Positions 35,072-42,127 of a stretch of 45,636 bases of DNA are shown here, in pieces; position 1 is the first letter of the stretch; every line of letters starts with the position of its first letter. Source of the DNA: an uncultured Alteromonadaceae bacterium. GTDB lineage: Bacteria; Pseudomonadota; Gammaproteobacteria; Enterobacterales; Alteromonadaceae. Location of the stretch: contig CALKGI010000103.1 of assembly GCA_938085045.1 (NCBI GenBank), forward strand, positions 1-45,636. Direction: 5' to 3'. A program made the translations under genes and the position numbers. The notes under the pieces were generated by a model. The model made no database searches and was not told the DNA's origin. It saw only the letters and a list, made by a program, of their open reading frames with translations.

Positions 35072-35082
35072 GTTTACGCTGC

Positions 35083-35127
35083 TATTCAAGGACACCCATA
35101 GAATGATTTATGGATGTCCTTAATGAC
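35083..35127. repeat. 45-bp palindromic repeat, copy P1
   Basis: An imperfect palindrome, TATTCAAGGACACCCATA, a short centre, then TTATGGATGTCCTTAATGA, able to form a hairpin of about 16 bp. It starts 12 bp after yhaV and ends exactly where the zeta-toxin remnant loses its homology. Copies P2-P4 lie near 35.64, 37.19 and 38.23 kb. Confidence 0.85.
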
Positions 35128-35225
35128 CAATCAGGCAGGATTACCACATTGACAGTGGCTATCCCATTTTTTAACGACAGTAGCTTTGAATAGAACTGTC
35201 CAACACTTGAATTGTCAAACACAAA
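35127..35225 (-). pseudogene. C-terminal remnant of a zeta-type toxin gene
   Basis: About 33 codons on the minus strand read VFDNSSVGQFYSKLLSLKNG and then IATVNVVILPDW. The intact zeta-like toxin at 41543-42127 has VFDNSSFEQPFQKVLTIKNG and then ISTVHVENLPDW at its C-terminus. Homology stops on one side at palindrome P1, removing the last dozen residues, and on the other side at about 35225, removing the kinase core. It is therefore a dead fragment of a second zeta locus. Confidence 0.75.
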
Positions 35226-35283
35226 ACCGTGCTGGCGACGATAGAAAAATACTGAACAATCATGTAAAAAAGGAAAAAAACGA

Positions 35284-35607
35284 ATGAAAATCAAAATCAT
35301 TACACTGACCCTGTGCTTTTTAATCACACCAAAAAGCATCGCCGCGCAAGAACACCATAATTTACAAGCTGACAATTGCCGAGCATTTTCCAATGGTGGA
35401 TTACAAATTGTTGGAAAATCTGATACTGATGGCGCATCAAAAATCATTATCATTAATCCTTCTTATGCCTCTGAAAAGGTGATTGATAGATTTTTATCGC
35501 TTTGCATGGCCACAAAGATGTCAAGGACCAAACTACGGATAGATTATTTGGATTGTAGCCCTCAAGGTTGCTATTCAACTCCCGAAACCACTGTATATAC
35601 TCTGTAA
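35284..35607 (+). CDS. Small secreted protein with Sec signal peptide
   Basis: A 107-aa protein. A typical signal peptide (MKIKIITLTLCFLITPKSIA) ends in AxA before QEHH. The mature ~85 residues contain four cysteines (after NC, LC, DC and GC), suggesting disulfides in the periplasm. Family not recognised. It stands alone between palindromes P1 and P2, as if carried as a cassette. Confidence 0.62.
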   Translation: MKIKIITLTLCFLITPKSIAAQEHHNLQADNCRAFSNGGLQIVGKSDTDGASKIIIINPSYASEKVIDRFLSLCMATKMSRTKLRIDYLDCSPQGCYSTPETTVYTL

Positions 35608-35616
35608 TGTCATAAT

Positions 35617-35666
35617 GGTATTTAAGGACATCCACAAAATAATTTATGGGTGTCCTTAAATATACC
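35617..35666. repeat. 45-bp palindromic repeat, copy P2
   Basis: The most symmetrical copy: GGTATTTAAGGACATCCAC, centre, then TTTATGGGTGTCCTTAAATA and TACC. It follows the secreted-protein gene and precedes the IS1111-type element. It could also serve as a terminator hairpin for the upstream gene. Confidence 0.85.
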
Positions 35667-35733
35667 TTCATGTTACAAATTTCGAAATTTGGTGTTGTAA
35701 CCGTCCATGGGGCCACACGCCATCCATGGCGAT

Positions 35734-35795
35734 GTATGGACTCCACCACCCTACCGAAGTAGAGTGGTGTCGACCAAAACTAAAGGAGTCCATAC
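35734..35795 (+). promoter_or_regulatory. Hairpin sequestering the transposase ribosome-binding site
   Basis: GTATGGACTCC (35734-35744) pairs perfectly with GGAGTCCATAC (35785-35795), which contains part of the Shine-Dalgarno AAGGAG and ends directly before the ATG at 35796. Inside, CACCAC (35744-35749) can pair with GTGGTG (35764-35769). Transcripts entering from outside the element would fold this hairpin and block translation, as known for IS10 and IS50. Confidence 0.7.
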
Positions 35796-36833
35796 ATGAA
35801 CAATCGTACTACAATCGCATTAGACTTGGCAAAAGATGTTATTCAAGGTGCTAAAATCAGCAAGCATGGCGAACTATTATTCAATAAAGCCATGAAGCCA
35901 AAAAAAATCAGTGAGTTATTAGCAAACTCACCACCATGTATTGTTGCAATGGAAGGGTGTGGAAGTTTTCATCATTGGGGCCGCATTGCTCAACAACATG
36001 GGCACGAAGTTCGAGGCATGCCAGCCCACAAAGTAAAACCGTTTATCAGTGAACAAAAGACTGATGCTAACGATACCTTGGGCATTGCGGTAGCGTCGAG
36101 TCAAATTAACATGACTTTTTGTCCTGTAAAAACGATTGAACAGCAATCAATGCAATCAATAAATATTAGCCGAAAGTTTCTGGAAAAGACCCAGACAGCA
36201 ACAAGCAACCATATTCGAGCCTTGTGCTACGAGTTTGGGATACGAATTGGCTTGGGCAAGAAGAACCTCAAAACAAGCATTGCTCAGCTTATGTCGGCAG
36301 AAGATGAACAACTGCCGCCGACTATAAAAGATCTGCTGATACCACTATGGGCTTCCTATAAAAACACAGAAGAACAGTTCGAGACGGTCACCAAAACACT
36401 CAAAGGGACAGCAAAGCAAACTGATACTTGCCAAAGGCTGATGAAGCTTGAAGGCGTTGGGCCCATTTGTGCTGTAGGTTTAGTGGCTTCCTTGGGGGAT
36501 GGTTCTGGATTTAAAAATGGCCGAGGCGCATCAGCTTACATAGGCGCAACACCAAAACAGCATAGTAGCGGTGGTAAGGTTAAAATTATAGGTATTTCAA
36601 AAAGCAAGGGCGACACAAAGCTCAGGGCCAATTTGTTCGAAGGAGCGCAGTCGGTCATATTAAGGCTCCCAGAAAAACCCAAAACAGTGAAGCAGCAGTG
36701 GCTGACTGACCTGGTTAGACGCGCAGGCGTCAAACGTGCCTGCATAGCTTTGGTTAACAAGACTATACGTACAGCTTGGGCGCTGTTACGTAACGGCACG
36801 GAGTATGAACCTCAGCTGGTCCAACCCTCTTGA
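35796..36833 (+). CDS. IS110-family transposase (IS1111 type)
   Basis: A 345-aa DEDD recombinase. The N-terminal RuvC-like domain begins TTIALDLAKDVIQGAK (first catalytic Asp) with MEGCGSFHHWGR (Glu) and KTDANDTLGIA (paired Asp). The C-terminal IS116/IS110/IS902 domain has EGVGPICAVGLVASLGDG and GRGASAYIGATPKQHSSGGK with the conserved Ser nucleophile region. The ATG is preceded by AAGGAG, which lies within a hairpin. The gene is full length and the element may be active. Confidence 0.92.
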   Translation: MNNRTTIALDLAKDVIQGAKISKHGELLFNKAMKPKKISELLANSPPCIVAMEGCGSFHHWGRIAQQHGHEVRGMPAHKVKPFISEQKTDANDTLGIAVASSQINMTFCPVKTIEQQSMQSINISRKFLEKTQTATSNHIRALCYEFGIRIGLGKKNLKTSIAQLMSAEDEQLPPTIKDLLIPLWASYKNTEEQFETVTKTLKGTAKQTDTCQRLMKLEGVGPICAVGLVASLGDGSGFKNGRGASAYIGATPKQHSSGGKVKIIGISKSKGDTKLRANLFEGAQSVILRLPEKPKTVKQQWLTDLVRRAGVKRACIALVNKTIRTAWALLRNGTEYEPQLVQPS

Positions 36834-36836
36834 GCA

Positions 36837-37089
36837 GGAGAGTTGTCGACCTGAGATGAAAGAATTCTATTTGAAAATAGAATATTAAAAGAATATGTTC
36901 AGCAACAATGCAAAAGTAAAAAGGTAAGACCAACCCCCTGAAAACCTGTCCGACGCGCCAGTGCTATGACACTATCATGCCGTAAAGGACAGGGGGTGCG
37001 AATACATCAATGGTCAGAAGGTAGCTTCTTCAAAAAAAGACCGAATATACGCTCGCATCTTATATTTTACCAAAAACTGTTGCTAAACA
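36837..37089 (+). ncRNA. Candidate guide RNA (bridge/seekRNA) region of the IS1111 element
   Basis: Non-coding 250 bp between the transposase stop and the downstream inverted repeat, where IS1111-group elements encode their target-choosing RNA. It can fold: TTCTATTTGAAAATAGAA (around 36865) is a tight hairpin, and CCCCCTG...TGTCC near 36934-36951 faces GGACAGGGGG near 36987-36996 as a bulged stem. The exact ends are unknown. The call rests on position and structure. Confidence 0.5.
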
Positions 37090-37164
37090 GGTGGAGTCCA
37101 TATACGCGTCGGGGAATAAATCCCCTGTCTACAATATGACTCCGTAGCAGACTTTTCCGACAGT

Positions 37165-37216
37165 AATGTATTCAAGGACATCCACAAAATGATTTATGGG
37201 TGTCCTTAATGACATT
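37165..37216. repeat. 45-bp palindromic repeat, copy P3
   Basis: TATTCAAGGACATCCACAAA, then ATGATTTATGGGTGTCCTTA, with outer AATGT/ACATT also paired. It closes the right side of the IS1111 region. Its right border abuts the stop codon of the 73-aa minus-strand frame. Confidence 0.85.
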
Positions 37217-37436
37217 AACTGGCTTTGAAATCTTTGAAGTCTTTTTGAAAATCACTCGTTGACGGAAGCGCAACACCTGATTCTGATGCCCATATCCAAA
37301 CGGCGTCAAAAAACTTGCCAAGCTCAAATTCAATCGGTAATTGCTCTGCTGGTATATGTGACCTGCGCAAACAATCCATTGCTCTACCAATTTCTTGTAC
37401 AATAGCTGGTAACATATGTTCAGTAAATGAAGTCAT
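37213..37436 (-). CDS. Short hypothetical protein next to HigBA
   Basis: A 73-aa frame from ATG 37436 (a TTG fourteen codons upstream is also in frame). The product, with IVQEIGRAMDCLRRSHIPAE and FFDAVWIWASESG, has a protein-like composition but no recognised family. No ribosome-binding site is evident. Its stop touches palindrome P3, so the frame may be the end of a truncated gene. It lies downstream of the HigBA pair in the same direction. Confidence 0.35.
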
Positions 37437-37508
37437 TAATTGTTTTATATATTGTTTTCGGTTTATCAAAGACCCCAATAATTACAGCGTAAACCTACCT
37501 ATCACCAA

Positions 37509-37784
37509 CTACCGTCCAATATTAATTTGTAAATGCCCACCTAAGGCTTCTGCGTATCTGCTTAATGTCTTCACTGTTGGGTTACCTTGTGCACTTTCCA
37601 ATCTGGCGACCACTGACTGCTTGGTATTCATACGTTTAGCAATCTCTTGTTGACTAAAACCAGATGCTTCACGGGCATTGATAAGGACCTCGGCTAACTC
37701 AAATTCGGCGGCTAATGCATCGTACTCGGCCACATACTCCGGCTTTTTCATCCAGTCTTTATGTAATTTACTAATCTTTGTCAT
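37509..37784 (-). CDS. HigA-type XRE antitoxin
   Basis: A 91-aa protein with an XRE helix-turn-helix: FSQQEIAKRMNTKQSVVARL (about residues 43-62), followed by GNPTVKTLSRYAEALGGHL, the usual end of HigA-like antitoxins. It overlaps the end of the toxin gene by 14 nt in toxin-first order, the HigBA layout. It is expected to neutralise the toxin and repress the operon at the promoter near 38.12 kb. Confidence 0.88.
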   Translation of the reverse strand: MTKISKLHKDWMKKPEYVAEYDALAAEFELAEVLINAREASGFSQQEIAKRMNTKQSVVARLESAQGNPTVKTLSRYAEALGGHLQINIGR

Positions 37785-38106
37785 CTTTGACCTCTTTTGC
37801 TCTTTGTTTTGCCAGTCTTAACTCTTTTCTCGGCGTTTTTTGTGTCTTCTTAACAAAAATCCGCACCACAACGACTCGCTTTTCGTGTGCGGTAACATAA
37901 ATAGCTCTGGAGATACCACCTTTGCCTTTGATCCGTATTTCCCATAAATCATCTTCAAGGTGTTTAACGTGTGGTTCATACACATTTGGTAAACCAACCG
38001 ATTCGATGAGTTGAGTGATACGAATAAATCGGGCGCGCATATCGACAGGCAGAGCATTTAACTCTTCATCAACCAACACATTTAGTGTTTCTACTGACCA
38101 TTTCAT
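37771..38106 (-). CDS. HigB/RelE-type toxin (phage Gp49-like family)
   Basis: A 111-aa protein. LPNVYEPHVKHLEDDLWEIR, GGISRAIYVTAHEKRVVVV and FVKKTQKTPRKE are typical of RelE-superfamily toxins that cleave mRNA on the ribosome. I chose ATG 38106 (MKWSVETL); the longer in-frame upstream sequence would run through the promoter and palindrome P4. The gene appears intact. Confidence 0.88.
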   Translation of the reverse strand: MKWSVETLNVLVDEELNALPVDMRARFIRITQLIESVGLPNVYEPHVKHLEDDLWEIRIKGKGGISRAIYVTAHEKRVVVVRIFVKKTQKTPRKELRLAKQRAKEVKDDKD

Positions 38107-38115
38107 AGTAGTCAA

Positions 38116-38142
38116 CTTATAGCATATATGTGATATTGTCAA
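38116..38142 (-). promoter_or_regulatory. Promoter of the first HigBA operon
   Basis: Reading leftward, TTGACA (38137-38142) and TATAAG (38116-38121) are separated by 15 bp. The spacer contains the palindrome CATATATG, a plausible binding site for the XRE antitoxin. The toxin ATG follows ten bases after the -10 box, so the leader must be very short. Confidence 0.5.
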
Positions 38143-38209
38143 ACACAGCAAGGGCCAATAAACAACACACACCCAAGTAAGTAATTTTTTGGCGAGCAAA
38201 AAGCAGCGA

Positions 38210-38253
38210 TATTCAAGGACACTCACAAAATGATTTATGGGTGTCCTTGAATA
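38210..38253. repeat. 45-bp palindromic repeat, copy P4
   Basis: TATTCAAGGACACTCACAAA, then ATGATTTATGGGTGTCCTTG and AATA, with outer arms fully paired. Immediately after it begins the truncated IS66-type transposase frame, so the palindrome lies exactly at the breakpoint. Confidence 0.85.
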
Positions 38254-38749
38254 CTTCAATGATGACCTTCGAAAATCCCCGTTTGACTCTGAATATGAAG
38301 TATTCGTATTAGCGCTACGAGATCTAATAGACCCTATTTTTGGCGCTATCAAGAAGTATGGATTAAGAAAACGAAATCTGAATAAGTTTCGAAAGCCAGT
38401 CGAAAAATTTTATGAGAAGCAAATTGATGACATAAGCTACAGATCAGATATTACAAAAAAATATCAAAAACGGTTTACCAGATACCGCGCAAGCCTCTTT
38501 GTTTTTTTAGAGCGAGATGATATCCCTTGGAATAATAATATGGCTGAAAGGGCTTTAAGACACTTGGCTGTACAGCGGAAAATATCAGGTTCCTTTTTTG
38601 CTTTGGGAATGACTGACTATTTAATACTGCTCGGGATCACTCAAACCTGTAGATTTCAAAATAAGCCATTACTTGAATTTCTTATGTCTGGCGAAAAGGA
38701 CATAGCCGCATTCAAGGATAAGAAAAACATTAGAGGTTGGAGAATGTAA
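38254..38749 (+). pseudogene. 5'-truncated IS66-like transposase
   Basis: An open frame of about 164 codons matching the C-terminal portion of IS66-type DDE transposases: FNDDLRKSPFDSEYEVFVLA, KYGLRKRNLNKFRKPVEKFY and IPWNNNMAERALRHLAVQRK with the conserved Asn/Glu motif. The N-terminal half, including the first catalytic Asp, is absent. Homology begins right after P4. Partner tnpA and tnpB genes are missing, so the element is dead. It differs from the IS66 element at 23.2-25.7 kb. Confidence 0.8.
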
Positions 38750-39216
38750 TAGTTTTGCCAAGCCAACTTGTTGAGTTAGTAGATAAAGTTTGAGACTATG
38801 GGAATTGTATTTTTGATATGTGAGATTGAGGTGACCGACTAAATTGTGACACACCGGTTCAGCAATTTAACCAATTTGAAAGCAATATACACGCTGACTA
38901 TAATGGGTAATAATGCTTTACAAAAATGACCTAATTCACACTTAAAAAACCATTTTTATGCATCAAATATTGACATTACTGCAAAACAGAAAATTTTTGT
39001 AAAGGATTTTATTCACCACTAACTATCAAAGTTTTTGTAATACAATAAGTTAAATGCAATTTACTCACTCACTCGCTAAATTTTATTGCAAAGAGTGTGA
39101 ATTCAAAGAGAAAACGTAAATCTAGAGAAAACAACATTAAGAACATAAAAACAACCTCGGGTTGATTTTTATTGTAGCGAGGGTTATCCTGAATAAAATA
39201 TGGATGGAGGTTCCTT
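38750..39216. other. Non-coding gap holding long repeat copy B and a promoter
   Basis: No gene is visible. Copy B of the 215-bp element occupies 38911-39115. A promoter for the following XRE-type gene is TTGATT (39162-39167), a 17-bp spacer and TATCCT (39185-39190). A small hairpin CAACC/GGTTG lies just before the promoter (about 39151-39163). Confidence 0.6.
38911..39115 (+). repeat. Long intergenic repeat, copy B
   Basis: Second copy, same orientation as A. Landmarks: GCTTTACAAAAATGAC (38924), ATTTTTGTAAAGG (38993), CTCACTCACTCGCTAAATTT (39064), AAAGAGTGTGAATTCAAAGA. The inverted CTTTACAAAAAT pair is conserved although the intervening sequence has diverged, which favours a structural role. 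Confidence 0.85.
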
Positions 39217-40317
39217 GTGCCGATAGCTACAAAAGAATTGAAGAAACTCAGAAAAGCGAAAGACTTAACTCAGAAACAGTTAGCAAAGTCGATAGACATT
39301 TCGCCAGCAAGATACAGCTCATGGGAGCGTGGTGAAAAACAGCCTTCAACAGAGTTCGTCCAAAAACTAGCTTCTGAATTAGGTTGCAGTGTCTCCAAAC
39401 TAATATCTCAGCCAAAAATAGAAGATGTTGAAGAGGCTTTCAATGATAAGCATGTGTCTTTCAATTATTTTGTTCATGAACGAGAAAGTGAAGAAGGTCA
39501 CTATTATTTTAGTGAAGAGCTAATAATTAAGCTCAAGCTATTTGAAAAACCACTTAATTTAATTCTATCTAATGAATCTCGAAGGAAGAGCATAAATTTA
39601 CTAAGAAATGGGCAGCATGGTTTTGTTTGGTTAGAAACCGTTGATGACAAAATGTTCTACGTCAATACTAGTATAATTGAATGGACAATTTTGCATAATG
39701 AGGCTGCAGATGAATACCCCTCCATTTCAGGTAATGAATTTCACGAAACACCATTAATTAAGGCTGACGTATCAAAAAACGGCAGCCTCTATATGCTGGC
39801 AAAAAATGGGAATTTTGACTTGGGTGATTGCAATTTTTCACTGGCAAGTGATTTAGCTTGGCTAGTAAGTCGTCAATCAAAGCTCATTGATGAGATCCCA
39901 GAGGTAATAACAAACATTAAAAATAGACTGGGCGACAACTATCTCAACTTTCTAAATGACACAGAAAATTCAGGATATGGAAACAAATTTGAGGATGCTT
40001 GGGGTATCAGAATATTTTTAAGGAATGGCCAAGAGATTTTTTTACCAGGAATGACAGAAAGAGGTGAATCTTGGGATGAAGCCTTGCTCAATATTCAAGA
40101 CCTGAATTTGTACGACGATGATGTAACTACGGAATTTTCTGACTTCGAAAATTGCAATCGATATCTAATTCCAACTAAGGAAATTGCTTTAATCGAGTAT
40201 CCAAATGTATTTGGCGCCATGGGACTTTATTATCAGTTTTCAGGTCATGAGGAATTAGACTATGATAAAGTTGATTCAATAATTGAAAAGCTTCATGATC
40301 AAGTGTGGCAAAAATAG
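39217..40317 (+). CDS. XRE-family DNA-binding protein with large unknown C-terminal domain
   Basis: A 366-aa protein starting at GTG 39217, with a strong GGAGG six bases upstream. Residues ~5-60 are an XRE helix-turn-helix (KDLTQKQLAKSIDISPARYS). The remaining 300 residues are soluble, acidic and not assignable; segments such as GFVWLETVDDKMFYVNTSII and DAWGIRIFLRNGQEIFLPG look like a compact alpha/beta domain. It is preceded by its own promoter. No partner toxin is adjacent, so it could be a self-contained regulator or a fused toxin-antitoxin protein; both are speculation. Confidence 0.7.
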   Translation: MPIATKELKKLRKAKDLTQKQLAKSIDISPARYSSWERGEKQPSTEFVQKLASELGCSVSKLISQPKIEDVEEAFNDKHVSFNYFVHERESEEGHYYFSEELIIKLKLFEKPLNLILSNESRRKSINLLRNGQHGFVWLETVDDKMFYVNTSIIEWTILHNEAADEYPSISGNEFHETPLIKADVSKNGSLYMLAKNGNFDLGDCNFSLASDLAWLVSRQSKLIDEIPEVITNIKNRLGDNYLNFLNDTENSGYGNKFEDAWGIRIFLRNGQEIFLPGMTERGESWDEALLNIQDLNLYDDDVTTEFSDFENCNRYLIPTKEIALIEYPNVFGAMGLYYQFSGHEELDYDKVDSIIEKLHDQVWQK

Positions 40318-40369
40318 CGGTTTAATACTGATTTGACTTATTAAATACGGCTTTGGGGGCATCAAAGAA

Positions 40370-40462
40370 ATACATTGGTTAGCCCGGTATAGCCGTAGAC
40401 ACCTATACTAACAGAATATCCCACCAAACCAAATTGACCATGGGAAAAGCTTTATTAATAAA
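40370..40462 (+). pseudogene. Fragment of a diverged nth (endonuclease III) gene
   Basis: A plus-strand segment reads PGIAVDTYTNRISHQTKLTMGK, aligning with PTIAVDTHIYRVSNRTKLAM and GK of the intact nth (about codons 134-155): 14 of 22 residues are identical, including the catalytic VDT. The Trp codon just before is a TAG stop. No flanking nth sequence survives. Its divergence from the local nth indicates a foreign or very old copy. Confidence 0.7.
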
Positions 40463-40470
40463 GCACAACG

Positions 40471-40773
40471 TTAAACATTAAAACCAACGTGTTTACCAGT
40501 GGGCAATTCAATATCAATACTCATTTTACCACCCATTGCTTCAACATAACGCTTGATTGTAGATAACTTAACATCACTGCCACGTTGTTCAATCGCCACC
40601 ACAGAAGGTTGGCTTATACCCATATTGCGAGCCAATTCAGATTGGGTTAGTTCCAACTCTTCCCGAATAGTTTGCAGTTTTACCTCGAATAATAAGTCAT
40701 CTGCCATATCAACAATGCGTTGCTGACTTTCGTTTGAGCGCTGTGCCAACATATCATTTAGATTTCTTGTCAT
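40471..40773 (-). CDS. HigA-type XRE antitoxin, second pair
   Basis: A 100-aa protein with an XRE helix-turn-helix, ELTQSELARNMGISQPSVVA (about residues 41-60), followed by the HigA-like segment LSTIKRYVEAMGGKMSIDIE. I chose ATG 40773, which overlaps the end of the toxin gene by 20 nt; an in-frame ATG at 40875 lies deep within the toxin. The antitoxin is intact although its toxin is broken, so it may persist as a repressor or as an antidote to a related toxin. Confidence 0.87.
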   Translation of the reverse strand: MTRNLNDMLAQRSNESQQRIVDMADDLLFEVKLQTIREELELTQSELARNMGISQPSVVAIEQRGSDVKLSTIKRYVEAMGGKMSIDIELPTGKHVGFNV

Positions 40774-41122
40774 CTTTTTCCTCCAAGCTTTTGAGGTGGA
40801 TAGTAAATTCAGTGTCTGCGATTGGCAGCATTTGCTTATAAAAACGTTTTTCATTGCCGCCTTTATTGCCGGCACAAAGCACTATGGCTTGACGCAGAGG
40901 ATCAAAAGCAAAAAAAGCTCTTATGGGTTCACCGCTATATTGAACTCTAAGTTCTTTCATGTTTTTAAATTTAGAAGCATTAACCGTATCAACCAATGAC
41001 CGCCCCACATTTGGACCACCCGTTTGCAATGCAACTAATCCAGCAAGAACCCTTTCTTACACATTATCTGCTTGAACATCGAACCATTGGTCAAAAACAC
41101 TTGTTGTTAAGACTGTCCACAT
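40754..41122 (-). pseudogene. HigB-type toxin (Gp49-like) with internal stop codon
   Basis: From ATG 41122 the frame reads MWTVLTTSVFDQWFDVQADN and V, hits TAA at codon 22 (41057-41059), then continues ERVLAGLVALQTGGPNVGRS and MKELRVQYSGEPIRAFFAFD to the normal end at codon 122. The family has a residue, often Gln, at the stop position, so a single CAA-to-TAA change would explain it. Without readthrough the toxin is inactive. The remainder is well conserved (AFFAFDPLRQAIVLCAG, KRFYKQMLPIAD), so the mutation looks recent. Confidence 0.82.
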
Positions 41123-41132
41123 AACACAACGT

Positions 41133-41156
41133 CAATATAGATTATAATCTATATTG
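41133..41156. promoter_or_regulatory. 24-bp perfect palindrome, operator of the second HigBA operon
   Basis: CAATATAGATTATAATCTATATTG is a perfect palindrome; its two 12-base halves are exact reverse complements. It lies 10 bp upstream of the toxin ATG, and its centre contains TATAAT on the minus strand, a consensus -10 box. The antitoxin dimer bound here would block RNA polymerase. Confidence 0.7.
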
Positions 41157-41542
41157 TAACACAAAGCCGGATTTAAATGACATGGGTAATTATTTGTTGC
41201 GTCACTTAACTGCCTGTAACAGGGCTGCCGGATTCTATAAGCCAGCAAAACAATTTTGACCATTTCAAAACCAATATTGACACTGCCAAATGGTTAATAA
41301 TGCTTTACAAAAATGGCCGATTTCGCGCCCAAAAGCCAGTTTTTAACCATCAAATATTGCGATAACTGCAAAACCGGCTATTTTTGTAAAGGATCTTATT
41401 CACTGTTCTATTATAAAATTCATTTAATACAACAAGTTGGAGCTAGTTTATTCACTCACTCGCTAAATTTTATTATAAAGAATTTTGTTTCAAGGAGAAA
41501 ACAGAATAACGATAATAATCAATAATTTACCAAAATATACAG
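41157..41542. other. Non-coding gap holding long repeat copy C
   Basis: No supported gene. Copy C of the 215-bp element lies at 41291-41511. Before it, ACCATTT (41259-41265) and AAATGGT (41288-41294) are inverted. A 70-codon frame within copy C is not kept in the other copies, where stops interrupt it, and is rejected. Confidence 0.6.
41291..41511 (+). repeat. Long intergenic repeat, copy C
   Basis: Third copy, same orientation. Landmarks: TGGTTAATAATGCTTTACAA (41290), ATTTTTGTAAAGGATC (41380), CACTCACTCGCTAAATTTTA (41453), AAAGAATTTTGTTTCAAGGA. It is especially close to copy A in its second half, although A lies 7 kb away. Confidence 0.85.
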
Positions 41543-42127
41543 CTAAAACGACTCAAACTTTTTAACAAAATCATTACACCAGTCTGGTAGATTTTCCACA
41601 TGTACTGTGCTAATCCCGTTTTTAATTGTCAGTACTTTTTGAAAGGGCTGTTCAAAACTTGAGTTGTCAAACACAATAAAGTTATCACTTAACTGCGCTG
41701 CAATCGCTACATTTTTTAACGTCCGGGGAAGACGAGTGCGGATCTTATCTTCGGGTACGTTATGGCCACCCTCTTTTACCCGGTTGATCACTCGCCCAAT
41801 ATTAAGTTCAGGCTCACTAACATGAATAAAGACAAGGTTAATCCAATAACCCAAAGCCTTAGCCTTGGCAACAAAGTCTATCTTTGTATGGTGTGAAAAT
41901 ACAGTTTCAAAGCAAAAAGAACGGCCCTGGATCAATAGGTCCTCTCTCATTTTTGTCGCAATTTGTGCAGCATTGTAACTGTTGCCCTGAGGATCCTCGG
42001 GAAAAATATCTTTTGCTATTTCATCTGCATTAACAAAAGCAACGCCTTTTGGTTTTAAAAACAGATTGAAAAATGTCGTTTTACCCGCACCGTTACCACC
42101 AGATAATAACCATAGTGATTTAGTCAT
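41543..42127 (-). CDS. Zeta-like toxin kinase
   Basis: A 194-aa P-loop kinase of the zeta-toxin/PezT type, whose relatives phosphorylate UDP-N-acetyl sugars and block cell-wall synthesis. Walker A is SGGNGAGKTTFF (about residues 9-20). NADEIAKDIFPEDP and FCFETVFSHHTKIDF are typical segments with the substrate-binding Asp and Glu, and RVINRVKEGGHNVPEDKIRT carries Arg residues of the lid. The start overlaps the antitoxin stop by 8 nt, antitoxin first. It appears intact and is expected to need its partner for control. Confidence 0.88.
   Translation of the reverse strand: MTKSLWLLSGGNGAGKTTFFNLFLKPKGVAFVNADEIAKDIFPEDPQGNSYNAAQIATKMREDLLIQGRSFCFETVFSHHTKIDFVAKAKALGYWINLVFIHVSEPELNIGRVINRVKEGGHNVPEDKIRTRLPRTLKNVAIAAQLSDNFIVFDNSSFEQPFQKVLTIKNGISTVHVENLPDWCNDFVKKFESF

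Larger units (their letters stand above)
35734..37102 (+). mobile_element. IS110-family (IS1111-type) insertion sequence
   Basis: One transposase gene with non-coding flanks. TATGGACTCCACC (35735-35747) upstream and GGTGGAGTCCATA (37090-37102) downstream are perfect 13-bp inverted repeats. Subterminal inverted repeats of this length are the hallmark of the IS1111 subgroup; the true tips lie a few bases outside them and cannot be fixed from one copy. There is no target duplication, as expected. The element sits between palindromes P2 and P3. IS1111 relatives often choose hairpin targets, although neither palindrome is split here. Confidence 0.85.

Noticed and set aside
35082..35453. 123-aa minus-strand gene antisense to the secreted protein
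   Set aside because: Only the C-terminal third has meaning, as a zeta-toxin remnant; the rest is the reverse of the signal-peptide gene and the end is palindrome P1.
37771..38352. 193-aa version of the first HigB toxin
   Set aside because: The extra N-terminal 82 residues come from reading through the promoter and palindrome P4; ATG 38106 gives the normal toxin length.
41313..41525. 70-codon gene inside repeat copy C
   Set aside because: The equivalent frame is interrupted by stops in copies A, B and D, so the conservation is at DNA level, not protein level.
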